Source: an uncultured Christensenellaceae bacterium
Lineage (GTDB): Bacteria > Bacillota > Clostridia > Christensenellales > Borkfalkiaceae
Reading direction: 5' to 3'
Assembly: GCA_910589015.1 (NCBI GenBank)
Contig: CAJUSA010000012.1
Location: 1 to 64,000, forward strand
DNA length: 64,000 bases
Positions within the stretch are counted from its first letter, which is position 1. Every line of letters starts with the position of its first letter. A model generated the notes under the pieces. The model searched no databases. It was not told where the DNA came from and worked only from the letters and a program-made list of their open reading frames with translations. Both the position numbers and the translations under genes were made by a program. Positions 51,270 to 59,272 of the stretch are shown here, piece by piece.

Positions 51270-52091
51270 TTATGCGCGGCAGCCGATTTTCGTGCAGGGG
51301 ACGCGTTCCGAAAGCACATCGGCGATCGAATATTTCGCGTTGGCGATATAAACGGTCGTGCCCTGTGCGGCGGCGTCTTTCACATATTCGAGCTTGGCGC
51401 CCGCGCCGTTCGCGCCCGCACGGCTGGCGCCCGCGCAGTATTTTTTGTGTTCGTCGATGTTTTCGAGCAGTTCGTAAATGTCCTTTCCGCTTATCGTGTG
51501 CACGAGGGTGGCGGGGTTTTCGGGATCGGTGTAAATGCCGTCGACGCTTGTAAAAATCAAAAGGCGGCTTGCATGCACCAAACAGGCGATGCGCGCGGCG
51601 GTTTCGTCGTTGTCGACGCATTCGTACACGCGCGCCTTGTCGTGTTTGAGCGAAACGATTTCAAGGCGGCGGTTTTCTTCGTTCGATACCGCGTCGTTGT
51701 AGTTGACGACGGGCACGGCGTTCTGCTCTTTGCAACGAAGAAGAAGGGCGCGCAGATGTTCGCTCTTTTTCTCGTCGTTAAAGTGCTGGTGCTCGACAAG
51801 CACCTGCCGCACGCCGTAACGGGGGTCGATAAACTGGCGGTAGGTCTGCATAAGCACCGCCTGCCCCTGCGCGCTGTAATCGGTTTTGGCGTGTTCGCCT
51901 TCGAGCTCTTTGCCGCCGCGGGCAAGGTAGTCGAGCCGACCGATTTCGGTTGCGCCGCTCGAAATCCAGATGCACCCCGGTTTCAGCTCGCGCGAGAGCC
52001 GCGCCACGCGCGTGTAGTCGATCAGGTTGTGTTCTTTGTCGATGAGCGCCATCGAGCCGATTTTGCCGACAAGTTCGGTATCGAAGTTCAT
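51270..52091 (-). CDS. glutamate 5-kinase-like amino-acid kinase
   Basis: A 273-residue amino-acid kinase family protein without the PUA domain of full ProB. It has ISSGATEIGRLDYLARGGKE, VVNYNDAVSNEENRRLE, DNDETAARIACLVHASRLLI and FTSVDGIYTDPENP, all typical of the family's ATP and substrate sites. The RBS is AAAGGAAC, spaced 8 bases. proA is not nearby, so proline synthesis is not proven. It is divergent from a small lipoprotein. Confidence 0.82.
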   Translation of the reverse strand: MNFDTELVGKIGSMALIDKEHNLIDYTRVARLSRELKPGCIWISSGATEIGRLDYLARGGKELEGEHAKTDYSAQGQAVLMQTYRQFIDPRYGVRQVLVEHQHFNDEKKSEHLRALLLRCKEQNAVPVVNYNDAVSNEENRRLEIVSLKHDKARVYECVDNDETAARIACLVHASRLLIFTSVDGIYTDPENPATLVHTISGKDIYELLENIDEHKKYCAGASRAGANGAGAKLEYVKDAAAQGTTVYIANAKYSIADVLSERVPCTKIGCRA

Positions 52092-52170
52092 AATCGTTCC
52101 TTTTTGTTCTGCAACACTTGTTTTAGATAGAGTATAACATAAAATTATACGTAATGCAAATAATTTGAAT

Positions 52171-52602
52171 ATGAAAAAGCAAAAATATTCGGTCTGGAAA
52201 AAGCTGTTCTGCACGATGGCGCTGTGCTGTTCGCTTTTTGCGATGAGCGGTTGCAGCGTAAAAGAAATGAGTTCGCTTACGGAAATTTCCAAACCCTACG
52301 CGGGGTTATATGAATGCGAGAGCCTGACGCTCGGCGGAAAAGAGATGAGCGAGAGTTTCGAAAAACTCTATCTCGAACTGAGTTCGGACAACACCTTCGA
52401 GCTCATCTACCGCGGCGCGGAAGGAAAGAAAGGGGGATATAACGGTCGTTACGAATATAACGAAGAGGCACAAACGATCACGTTTTATGCCTACGTCGGG
52501 CGGCGTTCCCGCGCCTATACCTTCCCCATGGAAAAGGGCAAGATCTATATTGACTACAATCTCGGCGGGCAGTTGTTGCACGGCGTATTTACGGGACCGT
52601 AA
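52171..52602 (+). CDS. small lipoprotein, lipocalin-like
   Basis: A 143-residue exported protein. Lipobox AMSGC ends the signal peptide. The mature part, GLYECESLTLGGKEMSESFE then LELSSDNTFELIYRG and GRYEYNEEAQTITFY, reads as a small lipocalin-like beta-barrel. No Shine-Dalgarno is evident before ATG 52171, so the start is uncertain. Function unknown. Confidence 0.7.
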   Translation: MKKQKYSVWKKLFCTMALCCSLFAMSGCSVKEMSSLTEISKPYAGLYECESLTLGGKEMSESFEKLYLELSSDNTFELIYRGAEGKKGGYNGRYEYNEEAQTITFYAYVGRRSRAYTFPMEKGKIYIDYNLGGQLLHGVFTGP

Positions 52603-52629
52603 AAATTTTCACAAACACAAAACAAACGT

Positions 52630-52658
52630 TTGTAAATTGCGGCGCAATATGGTATAAT
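52630..52658 (+). promoter_or_regulatory. promoter of the RecD2-like helicase, placed for a leaderless transcript
   Basis: TTGTAA at 52630-52635 and TATAAT at 52653-52658, spacer 17 bp. The ATG at 52665 is six bases beyond the -10; no Shine-Dalgarno. Confidence 0.75.
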
Positions 52659-52664
52659 GGGGGC

Positions 52665-53933
52665 ATGAAAGTGATTTTGCCCGAAAAGACGGCGCGTTTG
52701 ACGCCCGATCAAGCCGAGGCGGCGGAACTGATCGAAGAGTGGTTTACGCATCTCGATACGAAAATCTTCGTGCTGTGCGGCTATGCCGGCACGGGAAAGA
52801 CCTTTCTGATCGATCATATCGTCGAAAAATTAGGGCTTGTTCCGGGCGAGAGCGTATCGTTCGTCGCGCCCACGGGCAAGGCGGCGTCCGTGCTGATCCG
52901 TCTGGGGAAGCCCGCCTCGACCGTACATAGCCTTATCTACACGCGCGAAGAGGATATCGAGGTCGACGAGAACGGCGAGGTCATTTCCGAACGCTTTCTG
53001 CGGTTCGTCAAAAAAGAAAAGATCGACGGCAAGATCGAACTCATCATCGTCGACGAAACGTCGATGGTGTCCGACGAAGTGTTGCGCGATCTCTTGTCGT
53101 TCGGCGCAAAATGTCTGTTCTGCGGCGATCCCGCCCAGCTTCCGCCCGTCGGCGGCAGCAATACGCTTTTAACGATGCCGTGCGTTACGCTTAAACAGAT
53201 TGTGCGGCAGGAACTCGATAACCCCATCGTGCGGCTCGGCGCCATGGCGCGGGCGGGGCAGGCGCTTGCCTACGGCGACTACGGCGGCGGCACGCGCATC
53301 GTTCCGCGGCGCGCTCTTTCGCGCGAAGAGCGCAAACAACTCTTTCTCGAAGCCGATCAGATCATCGTGGGCACCAACCGCACGCGCGCGCAGATCAACC
53401 GCGAAGTACGTTCCTATTACGGCATTTCGCCCGACGCCGTGCTGCCCATCGACGGCGAAAAGATTTTGTGCACGCTTAACGACTGGTCGAAAACGCTCGA
53501 CGATAAAGGCGAATTTCACTTAGTCAACGGCATTATCGGCAAATGCTACAACGTGCGCGACTGCGGCGAGGGGCTGGGCATGCTCGATTTTCAGCCCGAT
53601 TTTCTGAGCGAAATCAGTTACAATCTGCCCTTCGATACGGGCATCTTCGAGGGCGGCGCCTATGCTTACGGTTACGGCGAAAAGGCTTGTCTGCTCGAAA
53701 ACGGCGATCTTGTGCATGAAAATAATTTTGCCGCGTTGCGGAAGCATAAGGTGAAACGCGAAGATACCGTTTGCCGATTTGAATTTGCCTATGCCGTTAC
53801 CTGCCACAAGGCGCAGGGGTCGGAATACGATTATGTCGTCGTCATCGACGAGAGCGGATTTTTCGAGGACGGCAAAAGTTGGCTCTATACCGCGATCACG
53901 CGCGCGAAAAAACGTCTGGTGGTGATCCGATGA
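52665..53933 (+). CDS. RecD2/Dda-like 5'-3' DNA helicase
   Basis: A 422-residue superfamily 1 helicase. Walker A is GYAGTGKTFLIDHI, Walker B is IVDETSMV, motif III is GDPAQLPPVGG, and the C-terminal UvrD-like half ends with TCHKAQGSEYDYVVVIDE and YTAITRAKKRLVV. It lacks the long N-terminal region of full RecD2 (about 740 residues) and is closer in size to the phage helicase Dda. It probably acts in replication restart or repair. It overlaps the FlaR-like gene by 4 bp. Confidence 0.9.
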   Translation: MKVILPEKTARLTPDQAEAAELIEEWFTHLDTKIFVLCGYAGTGKTFLIDHIVEKLGLVPGESVSFVAPTGKAASVLIRLGKPASTVHSLIYTREEDIEVDENGEVISERFLRFVKKEKIDGKIELIIVDETSMVSDEVLRDLLSFGAKCLFCGDPAQLPPVGGSNTLLTMPCVTLKQIVRQELDNPIVRLGAMARAGQALAYGDYGGGTRIVPRRALSREERKQLFLEADQIIVGTNRTRAQINREVRSYYGISPDAVLPIDGEKILCTLNDWSKTLDDKGEFHLVNGIIGKCYNVRDCGEGLGMLDFQPDFLSEISYNLPFDTGIFEGGAYAYGYGEKACLLENGDLVHENNFAALRKHKVKREDTVCRFEFAYAVTCHKAQGSEYDYVVVIDESGFFEDGKSWLYTAITRAKKRLVVIR

Positions 53934-54448
53934 GGTTTCCTTATCGAAAAATATTGATTGTCGGTTGCGGCGGCGCGGGGAAGTCGACCTTCGCGCGGGC
54001 AATGGGGGAACGGTTTGTCCTGCCCGTGGTGCATCTCGATAAGCTGTGGTGGCTTCCCGGCTGGGTGCAACGCGAACGGGAAGAATTCGACGCGCTTTTA
54101 CAAACCGAGTTGGATAAACCGCAATGGGTGATCGACGGAAATTTCTTCCGCACGTTCGAACGGCGGTTGCAAGCCTGCGACGCCGTCGTGTTTCTCGATC
54201 TGCCCACCAAAGAGTGTTTGAAATGTATCTATGCGCGCGTGGAAGAATACCGCGGCAGAACGCGCCCCGATATGACGGAGGGGTGCCCCGAACAGGTCGA
54301 CGGGGAATTCCGCGAGTGGGTCGAAAATTTCAATACGACGGTACGCGGGGAAATGCTCGCCGCCATGCAAGCGGGCGGCAAGGATTGTTTTATGTTTCCT
54401 TCGCGCGAAAAGGCATATGCGTGGCTGAACACGTTTGAAAAAGCATAA
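53930..54448 (+). CDS. adenylate kinase-like P-loop protein (FlaR/topology modulation type)
   Basis: A 172-residue P-loop kinase. ILIVGCGGAGKSTFARAMGE is the Walker A, VVHLDKLWWLPGW and QWVIDGNFFRTFERRLQACD follow, with the R-E-EF spacing seen in proteins annotated as DNA topology modulation FlaR. The true substrate is likely a nucleotide. The start at 53930 is the ATGA overlap with the helicase; the longer frame is in the helicase gene. A GC-rich terminator follows. Confidence 0.87.
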   Translation: MRFPYRKILIVGCGGAGKSTFARAMGERFVLPVVHLDKLWWLPGWVQREREEFDALLQTELDKPQWVIDGNFFRTFERRLQACDAVVFLDLPTKECLKCIYARVEEYRGRTRPDMTEGCPEQVDGEFREWVENFNTTVRGEMLAAMQAGGKDCFMFPSREKAYAWLNTFEKA

Positions 54449-54450
54449 AA

Positions 54451-54486
54451 CCCGCCCGCCCCGCGCTTTGCGCGGGGCGGGCGGTT
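54451..54486 (+). terminator. very GC-rich terminator
   Basis: CCGCCCGCCCCGCGC pairs with GCGCGGGGCGGGCGG across a TTT loop. Confidence 0.8.
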
Positions 54487-54499
54487 GTCAAGTTGTTTC

Positions 54500-54745
54500 G
54501 GTTTATGGCGGGCGACTGTCATTTCGATTGGGTTTAGCCGTTGTCATGTTGATTTGGTTTAGCTATTGTCATGTTGAGCGAAGTCGAAACATCTGAACAA
54601 CAGGGCAGAGATTCCTCGACTGCGCTCGGAATGACAAAGGGGGAAGTCGACGTTTCGGTTTGTGGCGGTTGTCATGTTGAGCGAAGTCGAAACATCTGAA
54701 AAAAAGAGCAGGGCTTCCTCGGCTGCGCTCGGAATGACAGAGGGG
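54500..54745. repeat. dispersed inverted hairpin elements, site E (two tandem units)
   Basis: Unit 1: left stem ATGTT/AACAT around GAGCGAAGTCGA (54567-54598), right stem ATTCC/GGAAT around the complement of GAGCGCAGTCGA (54609-54636). Unit 2: the same left half at 54669-54700 and a slightly changed right half at 54711-54740. Two degenerate TTGTCATGTTGA-like starts precede them. No gene in 54449-54881. Confidence 0.85.
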
Positions 54746-54823
54746 GAAGGTGATTATTGTTTGAAATATAATCCCCGTGAAGCGTACGCCTTGGCAATAT
54801 TTTCGAGAATGCGCGCGATATAG

Positions 54824-54852
54824 TTGACAATCGGTTGCCGAAAGGATAAAAT
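54824..54852 (+). promoter_or_regulatory. sigma-A promoter of aspS
   Basis: TTGACA at 54824-54829 and TAAAAT at 54847-54852, spacer 17 bp. No T-box is seen in the 30-nt leader. Confidence 0.75.
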
Positions 54853-54881
54853 AAAAGAAAAATTTACAGAGAGTTTTTTCT

Positions 54882-56636
54882 ATGAATTACAGAACGCATA
54901 CCTGCGGACAGCTTCGCAAAGAGGACGTCGGCAAAAAAGTAAAACTCGCGGGTTGGCTCGATAGCAAACGCGACAAAGGCGGACTTCTGTTCGCCGTAAT
55001 ACGCGATTTCTACGGCGTGACGCAGGTCGTCGCGGCGGAAGAACCGTGCCTTTCGGCTTTGCGCGAGATTCCCACCGAATCGACCGTTTCCGTCGAAGGA
55101 ACGGTGGTTTTGCGCACCGCGCCGAACGAGAAACTGCCCACGGGGCTCATCGAAATCGTGCCCGAAAAGGTCGAAATCTTAGGTAAACGCGTGACGAACG
55201 CGTTGCCCTTCGAAATATCGCACTCGCTCGACGCGGGCGAGGACGCGCGCCTGCGCTACCGTTTTCTCGATTTGCGCAATCCTGCCGTGAAGGATAAAAT
55301 TATTCTTCGCGCGCAAATTATATCCGAACTGCGCCGCCTGATGACCGAACAGGGCTTTTACGAAATTTCCACGCCCATTTTAACGAGCTCTTCGCCCGAA
55401 GGCGCGCGCGATTACATCGTGCCCAGCCGTATCTATCCGGGCGAGTTTTACGCGCTGCCGCAGGCGCCGCAGCAATATAAACAGCTTCTGATGTGCGCGG
55501 GGTTCGATAAATATTTCCAAATCGCGCCCTGTTTCCGCGACGAGGACGCGCGCGCCGACCGTTCGCCCGGCGAATTTTATCAGCTCGATATCGAGCTGGC
55601 GTTCGCCTCGCAGGACGACGTGTTTGCCGTGCTCGAAAGCGTGCTGCCGCCCGTCTTTGCCAAATTCTCAGGCAAAGCCGCCGATAAACCGCCGTTCCGC
55701 CGCATTCCTTACCGCGAGGCGCTCGAAAATTACGGATCGGACAAGCCCGATCTGCGCAATCCCTTGCTCGTAAAGGACATTTCGCACCTGCTCGACGGTT
55801 GCGGATTTGCGCCCGTAGAGGGTAAAACCGTCAAAGCGATCGCGGTGAACGGTTTCACGCAGACGCGCAAGTGGATCGACAAGCTCGTCGAAGATTTCAA
55901 GATCAAAACCGAGGGCGGCGCGGCTTACTGGTTCCGCATCGACGAAAACGGCGCGCCCGTGGGCGGTATTTCCAAATTCTTGAACGATAAACTCGGCGCG
56001 CTCAAAGAAAAACTCGGCTTGCAGAACAATTCGTTCGTCGCGCTTGTGGCGGAAGACAAGCTCTCGCTCGCGCAAAAGCGCGCGGGAATCCTGCGCACCA
56101 TGATCGGTACGGGGCTCGATCTGATCGAAAAAGACGTTTTCCGTTTCTGCTGGATCGTCGATTTCCCCATGTACGAGATCGGCGAAGAGAGCGGGCAGCT
56201 CGAGTTCTGCCACAATCCCTTTTCCATGCCGCAGGGGGGCATGGCGGCGTTTGAAAAGGATCCGCTCGATATTCTTGCCTATCAGTACGATATCGTTTGC
56301 AACGGCATCGAGCTTTCTTCGGGGGCGGTGCGCAATCACGATCCCGAAATCATGCTCAAAGCTTTTTCGCTCGTGGGGCTTGATAAAAGCGTGGTCGAAA
56401 GCAAGTTCCCCGCGCTCTACCATGCGTTCGAATACGGCGCGCCGCCGCACGCAGGCGTGGCGCCCGGCGTCGACAGAATGGTCATGCTCATCTGCGATAC
56501 CGTCAATATCCGCGAAGTCATTGCGTTCCCCATGAATAAGAACGCGCGCGATCTGATGATGAACGCGCCTGCGCCCGTCGAACAAAAACAACTTGACGAA
56601 GTGCATATCGCGCTCGATCTGAAAAAGAGAGGTTAA
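54882..56636 (+). CDS. aspS: aspartyl-tRNA synthetase
   Basis: A 584-residue class IIb synthetase of the bacterial type. The OB-fold anticodon-binding domain is at the N-terminus (DVGKKVKLAGWLDSKRDKGG), then motif 2 (FRDEDARADRSPGEFYQLDI), the GAD insertion (about 280-420) and motif 3 (GVDRMVMLI) near the end. The length is normal. ATG 54882 follows the sequence AGAGAG. A lipoprotein gene follows it almost directly. Confidence 0.97.
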   Translation: MNYRTHTCGQLRKEDVGKKVKLAGWLDSKRDKGGLLFAVIRDFYGVTQVVAAEEPCLSALREIPTESTVSVEGTVVLRTAPNEKLPTGLIEIVPEKVEILGKRVTNALPFEISHSLDAGEDARLRYRFLDLRNPAVKDKIILRAQIISELRRLMTEQGFYEISTPILTSSSPEGARDYIVPSRIYPGEFYALPQAPQQYKQLLMCAGFDKYFQIAPCFRDEDARADRSPGEFYQLDIELAFASQDDVFAVLESVLPPVFAKFSGKAADKPPFRRIPYREALENYGSDKPDLRNPLLVKDISHLLDGCGFAPVEGKTVKAIAVNGFTQTRKWIDKLVEDFKIKTEGGAAYWFRIDENGAPVGGISKFLNDKLGALKEKLGLQNNSFVALVAEDKLSLAQKRAGILRTMIGTGLDLIEKDVFRFCWIVDFPMYEIGEESGQLEFCHNPFSMPQGGMAAFEKDPLDILAYQYDIVCNGIELSSGAVRNHDPEIMLKAFSLVGLDKSVVESKFPALYHAFEYGAPPHAGVAPGVDRMVMLICDTVNIREVIAFPMNKNARDLMMNAPAPVEQKQLDEVHIALDLKKRG

Positions 56637-56641
56637 ACGTG

Positions 56642-57139
56642 ATGAAAAAATTATTGGCGCTTGCTTTGGCGGCGGTTACGCTGCTTTCCCTGTTCGTGCT
56701 CGGCGCGTGCAAAAATCCAAACGACAACAACGAAGGCGACGGCGGCGATATCATTATTCCTCCGCCCGACCCCGTAGACGGGCTTACCCTGATCGCGGGC
56801 AACTGGAAGATCGACGAATTGCAGGTGATGGATCCGGGCGAAGGAACGATGCCGCAGCCCGTACCTACCGAAAATTACGCGCTGCACATCGAATCGGACG
56901 GCAGCCTTACGCTCAACTATTTCGACGGACAGACCGATCACGCCTATCAAGGAACCGCGGAAAACGCCGAAACGTTGAATTATTACCGTTTCACCTGCAC
57001 CATGGACGAGATCACGGTGCGCGCGGACGCGTATCTGTATCCCGACGGAAACACGCTTTCTTTCTCGTCGATCGTGTGCGAAGGCGGATTTTTCACCCAG
57101 AATTATTCGAGTTGCATTTGCGTGCGCTCTTCCATGTAA
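56642..57139 (+). CDS. small lipoprotein, unknown
   Basis: A 165-residue exported lipoprotein (lipobox LFVLGAC). A short acidic-Gly-Pro linker leads to a beta-strand rich domain (LIAGNWKIDELQVMDPGEG and later YALHIESDGSLTLNYFDG) resembling the lipocalin-like domain of the protein at 52171. The ATG at 56642 is directly preceded by GTG 56639; either may be used. It is co-transcribed with aspS, an odd neighbour. Confidence 0.75.
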   Translation: MKKLLALALAAVTLLSLFVLGACKNPNDNNEGDGGDIIIPPPDPVDGLTLIAGNWKIDELQVMDPGEGTMPQPVPTENYALHIESDGSLTLNYFDGQTDHAYQGTAENAETLNYYRFTCTMDEITVRADAYLYPDGNTLSFSSIVCEGGFFTQNYSSCICVRSSM

Positions 57140-57151
57140 CAAACTTATATT

Positions 57152-57186
57152 AGTCCCTTCCGAATTTCGGAAGGGCTTTTTTTTAT
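57152..57186 (+). terminator. intrinsic terminator
   Basis: CCCTTCCGAA pairs with TTCGGAAGGG, then a run of eight T. Confidence 0.9.
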
Positions 57187-57219
57187 GAAAAAATTTAGAA
57201 AAAATATGGTAAAAAGTGC

Positions 57220-57251
57220 TTGACATTTGCATAGGGGGGGGGTGCTATAAT
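57220..57251 (+). promoter_or_regulatory. second promoter with a G9 tract between -35 and -10, possibly phase-variable
   Basis: TTGACA at 57220-57225, nine G at 57234-57242, then TGC and TATAAT at 57246-57251. The spacer is 20 bp; loss of three G would give 17. It drives the small membrane protein. Confidence 0.75.
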
Positions 57252-57282
57252 GAGTTTATAAACAAAAACAAAGGAAATTTTT

Positions 57283-57930
57283 ATGAAAACCGTGGCAAAA
57301 ATTTTGTTGGGTATCGCTTATTTTTTCTTTGCGTTCGCGGTGATGTTTCTCGTGATGTTTTTAATCGGGAATGCGAAGAATTTGGACGTAATTTATCTGT
57401 TCCCGAATTTCGGTTTTGAACGGAAGATTTGTTTGATTGCGTTTTTTATCACTTTGGTGCCGTTTGCTTTTTTCGGCATTATATCGCATATTATTTTGAA
57501 AAGATCGGATTTGGAAGGAAAAGCGGATATGGCGTCCTATATTCTGTCGTTTCCGCCGTATATCGTGATTTGGCTTGTGCTGCTTGCATTGCTCGCCGTC
57601 GTAAAGTTTATCGATATAATGATTTACATGTTTACGGGCGGGGAAAAGGGACTCGGAAACGTGGTAAGCTTTTTCTTCGGCGCGACGTTCGGCAACAAGA
57701 AAAAACAAACGGTCGCCGCGGCGAACAGCGAGGTGTATACGGTGATCGACAACGGTTTTGAACGCGTTCTCACCATGGTCGAAAGCAAGCAGGACGCCGA
57801 TCCCGATTCGCCGTACTACACAAAATATTATAACCGTTTCCGCGACGATTTGGGTTATTATTGGCGTTCGTACGATAACAACGAGCATTTCATAAAAGAA
57901 ACGCTGCAACAGCGTTCGAACGGATATTGA
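57283..57930 (+). CDS. membrane protein, unknown, under poly-G promoter
   Basis: A 215-residue protein with three transmembrane segments (about 5-28, 46-70 and 92-115) and a soluble C-terminal part of about 80 residues that ends in tyrosine-rich DPDSPYYTKYYNRFRDDLGY. ATG 57283 follows AAAGGAAATTT. No family recognised. Its promoter is of the same G9 type as that of the LRR surface lipoprotein, so the two may switch independently. Confidence 0.75.
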   Translation: MKTVAKILLGIAYFFFAFAVMFLVMFLIGNAKNLDVIYLFPNFGFERKICLIAFFITLVPFAFFGIISHIILKRSDLEGKADMASYILSFPPYIVIWLVLLALLAVVKFIDIMIYMFTGGEKGLGNVVSFFFGATFGNKKKQTVAAANSEVYTVIDNGFERVLTMVESKQDADPDSPYYTKYYNRFRDDLGYYWRSYDNNEHFIKETLQQRSNGY

Positions 57931-57951
57931 GTAATTTTTGCGCAAAATCAG

Positions 57952-57980
57952 TTGACTTTGCGTGCGTTCGGCGTTATAAT
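57952..57980 (+). promoter_or_regulatory. sigma-A promoter of the pheST leader
   Basis: TTGACT at 57952-57957 and TATAAT at 57975-57980, spacer 17 bp. Confidence 0.8.
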
Positions 57981-57986
57981 ACGGTT

Positions 57987-58228
57987 ACAGGCTGTGAAAC
58001 GGAAGAGACGTGCAAGCCGTTTTTCCCCAGAGAGAGAGCGCCGCGGGCTGAAAGCGCTTTCGGAGAACGTGCGCGGTATTCCCCCGTGAGCCGCTTTGCC
58101 GAAACGAACTTTAAGCAAAGCCGTTTTCCGCGTTAAGGACAAGAAGGCGCAGAAGGATTTTCTGCGTGAAATTAGGTGGTACAGCGGAATTTTTCGCCCT
58201 ATGGATCATAGGGCGATTTTTATTTTTA
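57987..58228 (+). promoter_or_regulatory. T-box leader, Phe-specific, in front of pheS-pheT
   Basis: The T-box sequence AGGTGGTACAGCGG is at 58174-58187 and pairs with an upstream antiterminator stem. A terminator of CGCCCTATG/CATAGGGCG with T run follows at 58195-58220. The likely specifier codon is TTC at 58079-58081, matching Phe. The AGAGAG and GAACG elements of stem I are visible. Uncharged tRNA-Phe would stop termination and turn on pheST. Confidence 0.88.
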
Positions 58229-58239
58229 ACGGAGGTTTT

Positions 58240-59262
58240 ATGGAACAGGATACCGAGTTGATTGCCGCGGAAGCGGAGCGTGAAGCGGAGCAGGCGGCGG
58301 ACAGCCGCGCGCTTTACGAAGTGAAAATGAAATTTCTCGGGCGGGCGGGGAAGGTGACCGAACTGCTTAAAGGCATGAAGAACGTGGCGCAGGAACACCG
58401 CCCCGCGTTCGGGAAAAAGATCAACGAATTGCGCGTGCGCCTCGAAGAGAGTTTCGCCCGTCTCGAAGAGAAGATCAAGGCGAAAGAACTCGAAAAAAAG
58501 CTCGCGCAGGAAACGGCGGATATCACCATGCCCGGTCGCCGACACGCATCAGGCGCGCTGCACCCCGTCACGCGCGTGAAAAATATGTTGATCGACGTGT
58601 TCGTCGGCATGGGGTTCGAGGTGTACGAAGGTCCCGAAATCGAGAGCGATTATTATAACTTCACCGCGCTCAACACGCCGGCCGACCACCCCGCGCGCGA
58701 CATGCAGGATACGTTCTATCTCACCGATGAATTTTTACTGCGCACGCAGACGAGCGCGGCGCAGATCCGCGTCATGGAAAATAAAAAGCCGCCTTATAAA
58801 ATTCTTTCGCCGGGACGCGTGTTCCGTTCGGACGACGACGCGACCCACTCGCCCATGTTCCACCAAATGGAAGGGCTTGTGGTTGATAAGGGCATAACGC
58901 TGTGCGATTTGCAGGGCATGCTCGACGCGTTTGCGCGCGCCGTCTTTTCGGAAAACAGCAAAACGCGTTTGCGTCCCTCGTACTTTCCCTTTACCGAGCC
59001 TTCGGTCGAGGTCGACGTTTCGTGCGCGCAATGCGGCGGAAAGGGGTGCCCGCTGTGCAAGGGCACGGGTTGGATCGAGGTATTGGGCGCAGGCATGGTT
59101 AACCGCCGCGTGCTCGAAAACTGCGGCGTCGATCCCGAAGAATATTCGGGTTTTGCCTTCGGTATGGGCGTCGAACGCATCGCCATGCTCAAATACGGCA
59201 TCAATAATATCAAGTTGCTCACCGAAAACGACGTGCGGTTCTTAGAACAATTCAAGGATTAA
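58240..59262 (+). CDS. pheS: phenylalanyl-tRNA synthetase alpha subunit
   Basis: A 340-residue class II synthetase subunit. The N-terminal coiled coil (about 1-90) binds tRNA; then [20 protein letters not shown] (motif 2 region), [10 protein letters not shown] and [19 protein letters not shown] (motif 3). A zinc-type [12 protein letters not shown] insert sits near residue 260. ATG 58240 follows GGAGG. pheT follows by 10 bp. Confidence 0.97.
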   Translation: MEQDTELIAAEAEREAEQAADSRALYEVKMKFLGRAGKVTELLKGMKNVAQEHRPAFGKKINELRVRLEESFARLEEKIKAKELEKKLAQETADITMPGRRHASGALHPVTRVKNMLIDVFVGMGFEVYEGPEIESDYYNFTALNTPADHPARDMQDTFYLTDEFLLRTQTSAAQIRVMENKKPPYKILSPGRVFRSDDDATHSPMFHQMEGLVVDKGITLCDLQGMLDAFARAVFSENSKTRLRPSYFPFTEPSVEVDVSCAQCGGKGCPLCKGTGWIEVLGAGMVNRRVLENCGVDPEEYSGFAFGMGVERIAMLKYGINNIKLLTENDVRFLEQFKD

Positions 59263-59272
59263 GGGGGACGGT

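Noticed and set aside
54882..56636. T-box leader for aspS or argS
   Set aside because: Their leaders are too short and lack the AGGTGGTACAGCG-type sequence; only pheS has one.
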